From Quercus robur (lineage: Eukaryota; Streptophyta; Magnoliopsida; Fagales; Fagaceae), in contig NC_065544.1 of the NCBI RefSeq assembly GCF_932294415.1, forward strand, positions 30,491,710 through 30,555,709: 64,000 nucleotides of DNA, in the 5' to 3' direction. This document shows positions 34,295-46,596 of the stretch, piece after piece. The position numbers and the translations under genes are program-made. How positions within the stretch are numbered: position 1 is the first letter of the stretch; each line of letters opens with the position of its first letter. Below the pieces are notes generated by a model that searched no databases, was not told where the DNA came from, and saw nothing but the letters and a program-made list of their open reading frames with translations.

Positions 34295-35773
34295 GGGCAA
34301 ATTACAATAAATCCACTTGTGATTAGACATGTTTTTCACTTTGCCTACCTGTGGTTCAAAACTTAACACTTTGTCCACCTAAGGTTTGTTTTGTTAGAAC
34401 TTTGTTATCTACTTCTATTAAAAATAAGGGTAAATATGTAATTTACTTTCCTTTTATATCTCTTTCCTCTCAAAACAAAATAATACATAAAAAAAACAAG
34501 AGAAATAAGATCTAAAAGCAAATTTGTAAATATTGTAAAGTTCTGCTTGAAGAGGTCACTATCTCTTGGTATGAACATTCTTGAGCCAGTCAATCCAAAT
34601 AAAATTTTCATATTCACACAAATCCAAAAACAATTCGCAAGCTACACTTATATACATACGATAACCTTAAATTTAAAAAAAATCCTACACTTTCAAAAAC
34701 TCACACACAAACAACCATCACCACCACACCGATCTTAGATCCATGGCCGATCCACTGCCGATCTCAGTTTCCACCTTTCTCTCTCTTCATCTCATCCAAG
34801 GAACCCATGGCCAAAGCTTCACTGGGTTTGTTGTCTTCTCTCTCTCTTCATCTCACACACACATAACTAAATAGAAGCCACCGCTGATCTCAAATCGGAC
34901 TACGATGACTTTGTTTTTGCTTCGTGGGTCTCTTTTTTGTGTTTTTTTTGGGTTATGGGTTGATCTAATTTTTGTGTGGTAGTGGTGGTTGATTTGATTT
35001 TGGCAATGGTTGTGTGTTGTGGTTTGCGATTGGTTATGGGTTTTGAAGGTGGTTGTGGGTGGACGGGGGAGAGAGGGACAATAGAGAGAGACAAAATTGG
35101 GCATTTTGATAAAGATGTCAAACAATAAAGAAAAAGCTTTGGGTCTTCGGTTAATAGTTTCTGTGACTTAGAGCCAACTTATGCTGACTATATTAGAAAG
35201 GAAATGGGAAAGAAGGCTTGGCTTGTAGGAGTAGCATCATGTAACACAAATGTTACTGATAAGGCTGACAAATGGCTCAATTTGGTTCTTTATATTAGTT
35301 TTAGAAGCAAACCCAGTTTTGCTTTGGGACAGTTTGTGGAGATGCCTCATGCTATTGAGGCTTCCAACCATTCATTCATTTGGGTTGTTTGAAAGACCTT
35401 CAAAGACAGAACTCCATGTTGGAGGGAGTTTGTTATGGTGTGCCTATGATTACATTGCCTCTCTCTACTAGACAGTTCTTAAAGTTTTTATGTATTTGAA
35501 ATTCTTTAGCAACTTTTTACCATTTTTACAAAAATGACATTTTTTTTTTTTATCTTGTTTACTTTTGTTTTTGTATGAATTTTTTTGTTTTGTTTTAAGA
35601 GGAGAGAGATATAAAAGGAGAGCAAAAATACTTATTTACCCTCGTTTTTAATAGAGGTGGGTAATGGAGTTCTAACACAGCAAATCTCAAGTAGGTAAAG
35701 CGTTAAATTTTGAACCACAGATAGGCAACGTGAAAATGGGTCTAACTATAGGTGGGTTTATTGTAATTTTCCC
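34295..35773. mobile_element. Pack-MULE: long-TIR Mutator-like element with perfect 9-bp TSD
   Basis: The left end GGGCAAATTACAATAAATCC and the inverted right end GGGAAAATTACAATAAACCC extend as terminal inverted repeats of about 200 bp, through shared blocks such as CTGTGGTTCAAAA and TTTTATATCTCT. Identical 9-bp target duplications TATAATTAA stand at 34286-34294 and 35774-35782. No transposase is present. The interior carries a UDP-glycosyltransferase fragment (about 35155-35480), so the element qualifies as a Pack-MULE. Confidence 0.92.
35155..35480 (+). pseudogene. Captured UDP-glycosyltransferase (UGT73-like) fragment
   Basis: The plus-strand frame reads EPTYADYIRKEMGKKAWLVG, then NVTDKADKWLN and LVLYISF, then EASNHSFIWVV and a stop. 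After a frame change, a LEGVCYGVPMITLPL segment follows. These match successive blocks of family-1 plant UGTs, ending in the region of the PSPG box. The linker between TDKAD and KWLN is much shorter than in UGTs, and the His/Trp-rich start of the PSPG box is missing, so internal deletions happened during or after capture. Closest in feel to the UGT73 / abscisate glucosyltransferase clade. No functional enzyme could be made. Confidence 0.78.
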
Positions 35774-35945
35774 TATAATTAATTAGATCAGCTTAATACA
35801 TATGAACGATATCACACTAATGTCCAAGCCTGTGAAGACAACCCAAATGTGGAAATGGTGTGGCATATGAATAGCAATAATTTAAGGATGGATTGCAAAA
35901 TTAACCTGAAATTGGATAAAGCCAAAGCCAAGCTTGGTTGTTACG

Positions 35946-36557
35946 TGTAGAATTGTTTAGTTGTTAGTTGATAAGGTTTTTGTTGATAAGTTTTCCTAAC
36001 CTTTAGGAAGAGATAGTATAGGAGAGAAAGATTAAAACTATTGTTAAAAAGTAAAGAGGAAGTAATCGGTTGTTTTAACAAATGCCTTAAATGCACCTGT
36101 TAATCGAACCCTTCAACCTAATTCATGACATACTGCTATGTCTGCAGCACACGTGGAAGAGGGAACAAGAGATGCAACTGAAGTTGGACTCTAGAAGTGG
36201 CCGAAGATAAAGCAGAGCAGCTGAAGATAAATGCCTCAAGTGTCGTATTTGAATTAATTGATAGTTTCGTATTTGAATTAGGATGTTGTCATTAGTTGTT
36301 GTTATCAATAAACTTCCTGGAGATAGGACTCATCTTATTATCTTGGATAGACTTAGCTATTAGGTTGGTTGTTATCTTTTTAATTGTGGTTATCCTTTTA
36401 TTTGAGTTGGTCGTGGTTGATGTATTTAAACTAAGAGTTATGGAATAAGAGGCAAGCTGATAATATTTACAGAATTCCTTTCTTTTCTCTTTGTTCTTGG
36501 AGGGTTGTCGCCTCGAATACGACTAGTTATTTCTATTCATTCAACCGGGTCACAGCA
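35946..36557 (+). mobile_element. Possible solo LTR
   Basis: Starts TGTAGAATTGTTTAGTTG and ends near GGGTCACAGCA, with an LTR-like leader phrase (GAGGGTTGTCGCCTCGAATA) near the right end. No target duplication was confirmed and there is no coding. Confidence 0.33.
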
Positions 36558-36945
36558 CATACAAAATTGTTTCTCACCCAAGAATACATATGACAAATAT
36601 GAAATCTTGCCAGGCAAGCCAAAAACATAGGAGATGACATCAAAATTATAAGCTTTTTAGGCAAATATTAACACCAGAACTTTAATTGGCTAACACACAC
36701 CATCTACGAAATACCATTTAAATTCATGTTCCACCATGCAAATAGTTCTATACCAAACCTAGATATTACTATGATAAGAAATCTTTAACTTATTTTGGCC
36801 ATAGAGTTAGCGAAGCTAGTTTTGGGGTTAATTAAAAGCATAATAAAACATAAACTTTCTCCCTCAAGCATATTACTACTTGAGACAAAACAAAAATGAA
36901 CCCTATCATTGTATCGGCATTCCTTGATGGAAGGGAAACTCTATA
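36558..36945. other. Presumed 3' flank of the SKP1 pseudogene
   Basis: AT-rich and non-coding, with nothing recognised. It lies downstream of the SKP1-like stop codon on the minus strand. Confidence 0.4.
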
Positions 36946-36947
36946 TG

Positions 36948-37121
36948 TCACTCAAATGCCCATTGGTTCTCCTTCCGAACCTCTGGTTCTTCTTTTGGAT
37001 TGTAATCATTCTTGATGTGGAATGTCTCACGAGTCTGTTGTGGAGTCTTTCCCTACATCATGTCTACCACATTCTTGAAAGTCAATTCCAATATCCCCTT
37101 AATGTTCAGATAGTTGGCCAC
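36948..37121 (-). pseudogene. SKP1-like pseudogene, exon 2
   Basis: Starts after a TTTTTAG acceptor and reads VANYLNIKGILELTFKNVV, then a stop (37055-37053) where family members have Ile/Lys, then [17 protein letters not shown] and the family-typical end ENQWAFE with a TGA. SKP1 links cullin 1 to F-box proteins; this end forms the F-box-binding helices. The intron phase matches exon 1 at 40047. With the two stops in exon 1 the gene is dead. Confidence 0.88.
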
Positions 37122-38524
37122 CTAAAAATTGGAACAATAGGAACACCAATCCACCAAGTAGGACAATGAATACAAAATTAGAGAAGATTATGATATTGTC
37201 TTATAAACGAGTGAACAAAAATGAAATTGGTCAATACAAGATCCTACAAAGGGCATGCACACCACAAATACCAAAAGATACTAAAGCAAAAACTGCATCA
37301 TAACATATAAAATACAAGAAATTCTAAGTTATAATCCTATAGTAGCCCTTTCTATAAAACCCGGCATCATACATTGTTTGCTTAGTTTCTTACAACATGG
37401 ATGCACAACTACATATCAAGTAACAATGACAGTAAAGCGTAATCACTTCAAGGTTCTAAATACACTTTGTCAACAATCAAGAGCTAAGAGAACATCTTTT
37501 CTCATCATAAAACTAAATTCCTTTGATACCCAATAAGTAATCATGCATATTAAAAGTTTTAAACCAAAAGCAAATAGCACTGATATCACTATCAAACTGC
37601 TACCCATTGTAGCAAACAATCTTTTGTAATTGAAATGACATCTAGGAACAACAATTTATAGAACTTCTACCTCTCCATCAATATTTATTTTGTTCACTAA
37701 TTATAACAAAATAACCATGAGCTCAACAACACCTAAACCAACAAACCCAACTATATCTCCGCAACCAAGAAAACAATTCATGAAACCACCATAAGACAAC
37801 AAAATCATTAACAATATGACCGACAACATAGTTCCATAACATATGTATGCAGAACACAACTTAATGACATAGAAAAATATTGGAAGAGGCAGAGGCAGAC
37901 CTCAAGATAATCAACATATCATCAAACAGAACATTCACCTTTTTAACTTATTTACCCAGCATTAAAACAGATAAAAGAACCCATCTTTTTCCTTCTCACC
38001 TCTTATTTTCTCAGCATCAAAACAACACATAATTAGTGATTTTTAAAATTAAAAAAAGAACTATTACTATATTTAAAAAAAAAAAAAAATCCATTCAATG
38101 CATAACCCCACAAAAAAGACACATACTAATCAAAGAAAAACAGTTAAAAAAAAAAAATGAAGGGCAAAATATCAATCAGCCCATTGAAAACCAAAAACAG
38201 AAAACCTTTTCATTTGAAAAGTAAAACATAACAAGACTCAAATTTCCTGTCTTTTTCCATTTCACCCTCCTGTTTTCTCAGCATCCAAACACAGATCTGG
38301 AACAAAAATCTTCTTTTTTTAAAACAACAAGAACAAAGATTGCATAACAAGCCCAAGGGCTAAAGTAGAATGAAGGGCAAAAGAAAACATTCTGCTCATT
38401 AAACCCCCCACCCCCCCAAAAAAAATACATAAATTAAAAAGCTTGTAATGGGTAAAGTTCCACTCTTTTTTTTTTTTTTTGATAGGTAAAAGAGCTAGTA
38501 ATGGATAAAATTCCAATACTTATT

Positions 38525-39800
38525 GTTGGATCATTTTAATATTAAATAATTAAAATGAATAAATGTTACAACATAAATGTAAAGATGTGGGAGTGCATAT
38601 GGAAGATGAGGAGTTAGTGAAAATGTTTAATCGCATATTGAAAAGGAGAGAGACTATTTATTCTTTTTAATTGTGGTGATTAATGGGATAATATGAATTG
38701 TTTCAGATATTGGGCTAGATACGTGCGCAAGGAGGAGGTGAAGGGTGGAGGTATCAAAAATGGAAATAAATCAGCCTCTTAGATCCTCAATAACCCACTT
38801 AATGGACTATCCGTTTGGGCCCTTTCGTTCTTCATAAACTCCTTATCTCACCATTAATTGTATAACTCCAGCCCATTAGATTAATATCTAACCATTAATA
38901 TTGAAACATCCCACTACATCAGAATAATGGACCTAATTAATCAGATTAATCTAGATAGTAATTTCTTGAGGCCCATTGAGCTTATAAATAGACTCATTTA
39001 GACCCAATCTAAGTTACTAAAAAAAATACCCTAAAAAAAATATAGAGAGGTTCTTGGCAAGGAAGGGTGTTCTTTCTGGTGGAGCTTTAGGCTTGAACAC
39101 TTTGTGCAAAGGTTGTTCTAACCATACGACACTTGTTGGACTGTTGTATCTTGGGGGAGACAAGTCAGAGAAGGTCTGCACTGGTTACAAAGTTTAGCCA
39201 ACTAAAAGCTTGAATCTCCTTAAAAAGAGCGAGTGCCGCATCTCAGTTCAAATATTACTGTGTAATTTCTCTCTTTAAATAAATAATATTCAAAAGTATT
39301 ATTCAGTTTCTCTTTATGTTATTTACAGCCCATCAGATTAATATCAAACAATTAATATTGTAACACCCACTACATCAGAATAATGGACCTAATTAATCAG
39401 ATTAATTTGGGTAGTAATTTCGTAAGGCCCATTGAACCTATAAATAGACTCATTCAGACCCAATCCAAGTTACTAAAAAAAAATACCCTAAAAAAAAAAT
39501 TAGAGAGGTTCTTGGCAAGGAATGGTGTTCTTTCTGGTGGAGTTTTGGGCTTGAACACTTTGTGCAAAGGTTGTTCTAGCCGTACGACACTTGTTGGACT
39601 GTTGTATCTTAGGGGAGACAAGTCAAAGAAGGTCTGCACCGGTTACAAAGTTTAGCCAACCAAAGGCTTGAATCTCCTTAAAGAGAGCGAGTGCCGTACC
39701 TCAGTCCAAATAGTGTTGTGTAATTTCTCTCTTTAAATAAATAATATTCAGAAGTATTATTCAGTTTCTCTTTGTGTTATTTTCATTATTATTGTGTTTG
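38525..39800 (+). mobile_element. LTR-retrotransposon remnant with tandemly repeated end
   Basis: The left part contains sequence of LTR type (ATTTTAATATTAAATAATTA). The right part is two copies of a block with TATAAATAGACTCATT (a TATA-like box) followed by a leader. No coding and no clear TSD were found. Confidence 0.4.
38871..39785. repeat. Tandem duplication, 2 x about 457 bp
   Basis: Units start at GCCCATTAGATTAATATC (38871) and GCCCATCAGATTAATATC (39328), and are alike throughout with scattered substitutions. Each contains a TATAAATAGACTCATT box and the same CCGTACGACACTTGTTGGAC-type stretch. Confidence 0.9.
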
Positions 39801-40046
39801 CACCAAAACTTTTTCTTTCTGATAACTAAAAAAGCTAGCAACAAGTAAAGTTCCAATCTTTTTTCCTTGCCACCCTTTTGTTTTCTCAAGATCCAAACAG
39901 GAACTCAAGAAAAGAAACCATTTTTTTCATTAAACTATAAACAAACCAAAAAAATCACAACATAAACAATCAATGAAAGAAGTAAAATAAAGCAGAAAGA
40001 ATCGCAAAAGGGTACTTTGAAAAGGAAAGAAAGTTGTAGCACGGAC

Positions 40047-40115
40047 CAGAATGAGATCAAAGATAGTGTTCTGATCAACCTTGATGGACTTAGTGTCCCA
40101 TTCATTGAGTGGGTC
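40047..40115 (-). pseudogene. SKP1-like pseudogene, 3' part of exon 1
   Basis: Reads PLNEWDTKSIKVDQNTIFDL followed by IL and a GT donor. It joins in frame to 52381-52084 when copia element A and one copy of the GGTC target duplication are removed. Confidence 0.88.
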
Positions 40116-40276
40116 TATAAAGAATCATGTTGCTGCATCATTTCAGAGAGCATCAGTTTAGAGAAAATCTAAGAAAGCTAAGGGCTACATCAGTGCTGCA
40201 TTTGTTGTAGAGTAGTCTAGAAATGACTTGTAGTTAATTAATAGAGTTGTTAAACTATATGTAGCTTAGTATATAG

Positions 40277-42033
40277 TGATAGTTTTTAGACCCCTTAAAC
40301 AATTGATTTAACCTAGGTAATTAGCCAAGTTGTTATTTAGTCCAATTAAACAAGTCTAGGTTATCACAATAATAAAGATCAAATCATGCAAAGCAGCGGA
40401 AAATAAATAACACAAGATATGATCACCCAGGAAACCAAACCGGTAAAAACCTGGGGAGGATTTGACCTAGCTATCCTCAAGGTAAACTTGAATCTACTAT
40501 CTTGAAAGAATCGAATTTCATACAATAAGACTTACAAGCCCCCATGCTCGACTTCTTATTGCTACCAACCAGTAGAACTTACTGACACGACCACGTGCAA
40601 GCTCCGAATCCACGGACTCCTTCTTTCTTGGATTCACCACCAGATATAAGCACACCCGCTTGTGCTTTCTTTAAACTTCAATGGCAGCAACTGAATTGAT
40701 CATCAAGGCGTAGATAAATCTTCTCCTTGAAACCCCTAAGTTTGTGTAAAGGAAAGCTCCTCTAGATCTCATAAGAGATTTACACAAACCGTAAATATGA
40801 GCAACACTAAAACGTGGCTAGGGTTTGCCTTTTATACTTAGGACAAATAAGAAACCCTAAAAACGTTTTAAAACACTTAGGGCTGAGTTGGACAAATCTG
40901 CAGAAAAACATTCTACCCAAGTTTCGATTGATCGAGCTTGTCTTTCGATCGATCGAGCCAGGCCGAAAGGCACAATGCTTCCTGCTTTAACTCGATTCCA
41001 ACTTTACATAAAATCACAACTTTGAGCTAAACTAAAAACACTTCTAAAACATTGTTTTGATCATGGTTTGCCAACAATACAAATTAGAGTTCTAAATACA
41101 TAAAATCCTAAGATTTTAGAACCTAACAAACTCCCCCTTTGGCAATCCGTGACAAAACACAACTAGAAACTCAAAGTTTACAAAATAAAAAGCCCTTTTC
41201 AAAATAATGCTCATAAAACAAATTCAATTTTAACTACTATCCATCAGTTGCAAGTGTAGACAGCAGCTCAATTGAATCAACCTGTATATTTCCTGAAACA
41301 CTAAACAAAATGCATAACCGCATGTGTGGAAACAATACAAGTAAACAAATTAACTTCTTGATTTCAAACAACACACAAATAAAGACAAATATCAATGAAT
41401 AACTCATAAATATAAATCAATAAGCAGTTTGAAACAAGAAACATATAAAGTTCCAACAAAACATAAAACTCCCCCTAACATGAATATCCCATCAAAAACA
41501 TGGCAAGAGCTAAAAATGTAAAGTACAAAGTGAAGCACCTAGATACAATCTAAACTCCACAAGCTCCAACCAAAATAAATAAAACTCCCCCTGAAAGCAA
41601 AAACTCTACAAAGTACTCCCCCTTTTTGTGACGGAATGCCAAAGGGCAAACAGAATCCATCATCAAAAGGGAGGTGGTCTAAACTGTGCCAACTCCGTAC
41701 GCAAGGCACAGATCTCATCGAGCATGTCCACCAAAATCTGTCCATGAGCTGCCTGAATGGTCAAGACATAATCCAACGTGCGACGAATGTCTGAATCATC
41801 CGTAGCAGTCGGTGGAGGAACATCATCATCAGCAACAGCACCTAAAGTCTCAGCAGCATCAACACCTGTAGAAGAGGGAGGAGGGGGAACACCACTAGAT
41901 GACACACCTCTAGGACGAGAAGGAGCAACTCTCAAGTGAGCAGCCCTCTGACAAAGAAAGGTGGCACCTATGGGAGCAACAACATGAACAGGCTCACTAG
42001 ACGGAAAACTATCTAAACCTAAAAAGAGCAAAT
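40277..42033 (-). mobile_element. Truncated copia element C nested in the 5' LTR of A (LTR plus part of the interior)
   Basis: Its LTR is 40277-41128 (minus strand TGTTAGGTTC...CTATCA) and belongs to the same family as B: it shares GCAGCGGAAAATAAATAACA and ATCGATCGA clusters. Next to it is an AACTCCCCCTTTGG (inverted polypurine) start of the interior. The interior stops at about 42033 with no second LTR. Compared with the 3' LTR of A, about 110 bp of LTR A is also missing at the junction, so a deletion removed the 5' part of C together with flanking LTR A sequence. Confidence 0.82.
41663..42031 (-). pseudogene. C-element interior open frame (122 codons), function unknown
   Basis: A Pro/Ala/Ser-rich N-terminal part (SSSGVPPPPSSTGVDAAETL) is followed by a helix-rich tail (DYVLTIQAAHGQILVDMLDEICALRTEL). 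It is in sense with element C, between the missing pol region and the polypurine region. It could be a remnant of an extra ORF downstream of pol in this copia family. It is not a host gene. Confidence 0.45.
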
Positions 42034-42195
42034 CTATTGTGATTAGTTAGCTAATTCATATTGTATATAAGCAGCAATACTTGTAATCTATTCAATGCAA
42101 TACACAAATTTTCATTTGGTGTTTTCTCCCTAGAATATTCTTTCTAAGAAAACCATAGAAACTCTATTTCTTTTCATGGTATCAGAGCTTCATTA

Positions 42196-43500
42196 ATGGC
42201 TTCTTTTGCTAGTTCTCCATCTTCTACAACAATAGGATGAACCTCGAGTTCTTCAATTACTCATGGTGTTAATCCTTCTTTGCTACTCTTGTCAAATATG
42301 GCAAGTATGGTTACTGTGAAGCTTGATTACAACAATTATATGGTGTGAAGACACCAAATCGAAGTGATTTTGGTAGCATATTCAATGATCAATTTCATTG
42401 ATGATGATGATCATGCACCAGATCCTTTCCTTAAGGATAGCTCAGGAAACTTTACAACTGAAGCTAATTTAGAGTTCTTTCAATGGAAGAGTCGTGAACA
42501 GGCCTTGTTCACTTTCCTCAATTCAACACTCTCTCCATCAATCTTGGCTCTCACTGTAGGCCAAAAGTCTGGAAGAGGAGTTTGGAAAGTTATTGAGAAA
42601 AGGTTTGCATCAGTGTCACGATCTCACATTCTCAATTTGAGAAATGAGCTAATGAGCATCAAGAAGGGCTCAGAATCTATGGATTCTTTCTTCCAAAGAA
42701 TTAAAGAAATCAGAGATAAGCTTGGAGCCGTAGCAGTCTATGTTAATGAAGAAGAGCTAATTCATCTAGCTCTTAAAGCCTTACCATCAGAGTATGATGC
42801 ATTTTGCTCTATAATCAGAACTAGGAATGATGTTCTCACACTTGAAGAATTGAACACACTCTTAAATGCTGAAGAAAGATCAATCAAGAAAAGGTCAGAT
42901 TTCAGGGATTCTACATCCTTGGCTATGGCAGTCAATCACTTTAATCAAGGTTTTACAAGAGGTAGAGGCAAGAATGGTAATAATAGAGGTCGTGGAAATG
43001 GCAGAGGTGGCAATAAATATCAGTTTTCTGGTGGTTACAACAATCAATTTTCAGGTCATGGTCAATTTCACAATAGCAATAATCAAGTCAGTGATCATCA
43101 ATTCACTTCTTTTCCACAGATCAAGTCCAATTCTTCTCAGGGACAGAAAGTTGCTTGTCAAATATGTGGTAAAAATGGTCATTATGCTTTGGTCTGCTAC
43201 CATCACATGAATTTTACTTACCAAGGTAGGCATGCTCTAGCTAAACCTGCCTTCATGGCTGCAAGATTAATGGCTGCAACTACAAGTGCAAATCGGAATC
43301 CAAATTGGTTAATAGACACTGGTGCTTTTGATCATATCATACCAGACTTGTCTCAGCTTTCCCTTGGACAGCAACCTACAACTAGTGAGTCTATAACAGC
43401 TAGCAATGGGCAAGAATTACTAGTAACACACATTGGAAATGGTAAGCTAATCACTCTTTCTCACAACTTCTGTCTAAATAATATACATAGGGTTCCTTAA
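42196..43500 (+). pseudogene. Copia A gag and start of protease
   Basis: Opens at an ATG 8 bp after the primer-binding site. Stops at 42238 and 42346 (TGA, the second where relatives have Trp) precede a long open stretch. The gag domain (about 42400-42900) contains the motif ALFTFLNSTLSPSILALTVG. A Gly/Asn/Arg-rich linker and a CCHC zinc knuckle (CQICGKNGHYALVCYHH, about 43158) follow. The protease begins with NWLIDTGAFDHI, where the catalytic DTG is kept but the usual DTGAS is DTGAF. The RE1-like zinc knuckle places it near Arabidopsis RE1 elements. Confidence 0.85.
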
Positions 43501-43501
43501 A

Positions 43502-46500
43502 TTGCTTCAAACTTGTTATCTATACACAAATTGTCTTCAAAATAATGCATTTTTTATTTTTATTTTTTATTTTGATGCAAATCAATTCTCAATTCAAGAT
43601 TTGCCTATAGGGAAGGTCCTTTATCGAGGGCTGAGTAAGGATGGAGTCTATCCTATACCTCCTTTTGCTTTTCTGCCTTCATCATCTTCTTCTCATGTCA
43701 GTCCTAGTGGCTTTGCTACAGTGTCTACTCAGACTTTGGCACAATAGGCTTGGACACCCTTGTACAAATGTTTTAAATTCTGCTATGTCAAACAATCCTT
43801 CTGTCAAGCTTTCTACTGTTAGTGATATCTGTTCTAAGAATACTTCTTGTATAAGTGCTAAAATGCACAAACTTCCTTTACAAAAGCATGTATCTAGTAC
43901 TGAATATCATTTTCAATTAGTACATTCTGATGTATGGGGCCTTGCTCCTGTGACTCTTGTTCTTGAACAAAGATTTTATGTGATTTTTGTTGATGACTTT
44001 ACTTGTTTTACTTGGTTGTTTTTGTTAAAACATAAGTCTAATGTGTTTAAGTTATTCTTGCATTTCAAGTCCTTTGTTGAAACTCAATTGAATGGTAAAA
44101 TCAAGACCTTAAGGTCTGATGGAGGTGGTGAGTTTGTTAACAACGATTTCAAGTCCTTTTGTTTGGAGCATGGGATTCAACATTAACTCTCTTGTCCATA
44201 TTCCCCTCAGCCAAATGGTATTGCTAAGAGGAAACATAGGCATATTGTTGAGAGTGGATTATCTATGCTTCACCACTCTAATCTTTCTCTTTCCTATTGG
44301 TCATATGCCTTTAGTACTGCAATTTATCTTATTAATAGAGTTCCTTCTTCTGTTTTGAATTTTATCTCACCTTGGGAAAAGTTGTATGATCACAAACCAC
44401 CTCTTCATGCCTTGAAAACCTTTGGTTGTGCCTATTACCCTTTCTTGAAGCCTTACAATTCTCATAAATTTGATCCTAAGTCTAGACAGTGCATCTTCCT
44501 TGGTTATCCTCCACAATCCAAGGGTTATATCTGCTTGGATGCTCTCATAGGTAGAATTTACATTTCACGTCATTATGTGTTTGATGAATCTATATTTCCC
44601 ATCTATCCAGTTTCTAATTCTGAGTCATCTATTTTATTTTTTGCTACTCCTTCTCCTTCCTTTGATGTCTGGCTTTCTTCCTTGATTCCCAGTTTTACTC
44701 TTGTTCTATCTAACTCTAGTCCTAACACTCACTCTAGTTCTACTCTGTCTAACTCTAATCCTTCTTCTATGCCTGTTCTTTCTCATGATACTCTTCTTGT
44801 TCAATCTGTTTTATTTGTTTCTAATCCTATTGTAAGTCTTGTTGTTGGTTCCACTTAGTCTATTTCTGGTTTTATCTCAAATCCCACTAGTTCAAATCAA
44901 GAACTTGTACCTTTGTCCACAAATTCACGTCCTATGCTTACTAGGTCCAAGAATGGTATTTTCAAGCCTAAAGCTTTTGCTGTTCAGGCTGATTATAATT
45001 GTACTAAGCCTCCATCTTACTCTATACCAGCTAAGTTTCCTCATTAGGTTGAAGCAATGGATTCTGAGTTTACCAGTTTGCAACAACAACATACTTGGAC
45101 TTTGGTTCCCTTACCACCAAATAAGAATGTTGTGGGATGTAAGTGGGTGTACAAGGTTAAGAGAAATAGTGATGGGAGTATTGCTAGATTTAAAGCTAGG
45201 CTTGTTGCCAAGGGTACTTGCAGCAGTATGGTTTAGACTATGTTGAAACTTTTAGTCTAGTGGTCAAGCCTACTACTGTAAGGATAATTCTAGCTTTAAC
45301 AGTTCATTTTGGTTGGTCCTTAAGGCAATTGGATGTTTCCAATGCTTTTCTTCATGGGGTGTTGCAGGAGAAGGTTTACATGAGTCAACCACCTGGGTAT
45401 AAGGATCATTCTAAGCCTCATCATATTTGCTTGCTGCATAAGGCCGTTTATGGTCTTAAGTAGGCTCCTATGGCTTGGTTTGACAACTTTTCCACTCAGC
45501 TTTTTCACATGGGATCCCAGGCTTCTTGTATAGATAGTAACTTGTTTATTCTCATTCATTCAGTCCATGTCGTTTACTTGCTTCTATATGTGGATAACAT
45601 TATAATTACTGGCAACCATGCTACTTTTGTTGCTGAGATTATCAAGCAGATTAGTGTCTCTTTTGCTCTCAAGGAATTGGGTCTTATAAGTTACTTATTG
45701 GGCCTGCAAATTGAGTACATTGATGATGGAATTTTTGTGCATTAGTCTAAGTATGCCAAGGACTTATTGTCTATGTTTCATATGCTAGATAGTAAGCCCT
45801 ATTCTAATCCTTGTGCTCCTAATCATTCTCATGTTCCTTCTGCCAGTCCTCTCCTCTCTAAACCCATTACATATAGAAGCCTTGTATGGGCTTTGCAATA
45901 CTTAACATTTACTAGGCCAAACTTGTCATTTGCAGTTCAACAGGCATGTCAGTTCATGAGTAAGCCTTCTTAGCATCATCTCATTGCTACTAAAAGAATT
46001 TTGAGGTATTTGAGTGGTACTCTTCACTTGGGCATTCATTTTAGGTCTCGTCCTCTTCATCTTTCAACATATTGTGATGCTGATTGGGCTGGGGATCCCA
46101 TTGCTAGAAGGTCTATTACTGGAATGGTTGTACGTTTAGGAAATTCACCCATTACCTGGTTTCCTAAGAAGCAATTGAGGTTGAGTACAAGTCCCTTGCT
46201 ATCACCACTACAGAGTTATATTGGTTGAGGATGCTTCTCAAAGACTTAGGAATTTATTTGTATCATCCTACAATTTTGTGGTGTGATAATGTTTCAGCCC
46301 TTGCTTTAGCTTCTAATCCTATTTTTCATGCCAGAACTACACACATTGAAGTTGACTACCACTTTATTCAGGAGAAAGTTTTGAATAGAGATATGATTAT
46401 CAAATATATCTTTACTTTGGACCAATTGGCTGATTTGTTTACAAAGAGCACACCTTCTCCTCAGTTTCATGCTCTTTCATTCAAACTCATGGGCCTTCCT

Positions 46501-46596
46501 CCCCTTCATTTGAGGGGGGATGTAAAGAATCATGTTGCTGCATTAGTTCAAAGAGCATCAACTCAAAGAAAATCTAAGAAAGCTGTTAGGTTCTAA
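43502..46596 (+). pseudogene. Copia A pol: integrase, reverse transcriptase, RNase H (broken)
   Basis: The order is GAG-pre-integrase (LWHNRLGHPCTNVL, 43735), integrase core (HSDVWGLAPV, then FVDDFTCFTWLFLLKHK and SDGGGEF), reverse transcriptase ([20 protein letters not shown], 45330; the catalytic box reads YVDN at 45590 instead of YVDD) and RNase H (YCDADWAGDPIARRS, 46070; HIEVDYHFIQEKV). This integrase-before-RT order defines Ty1/copia. Frame changes and at least six stops (such as 44184, 45463, 45743 and 45971) inactivate it. The last frame runs into the 3' LTR. Confidence 0.88.

Larger units (their letters stand above)
37122..40046 (-). other. SKP1 pseudogene intron, swollen by repeats
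   Basis: Contains three imperfect copies of a TTTTCTCAGCATCCAAAC-type phrase (about 38010, 38273 and 39884), A-rich tracts, and an LTR-like region with a 457-bp tandem repeat (38871-39785). No other gene was seen. Confidence 0.6.

Noticed and set aside
42866..43210. 114-codon frame within copia A gag
   Set aside because: Shadow frame across the Gly/Asn-rich gag tail; the zinc knuckle is in the 42364-43500 frame.
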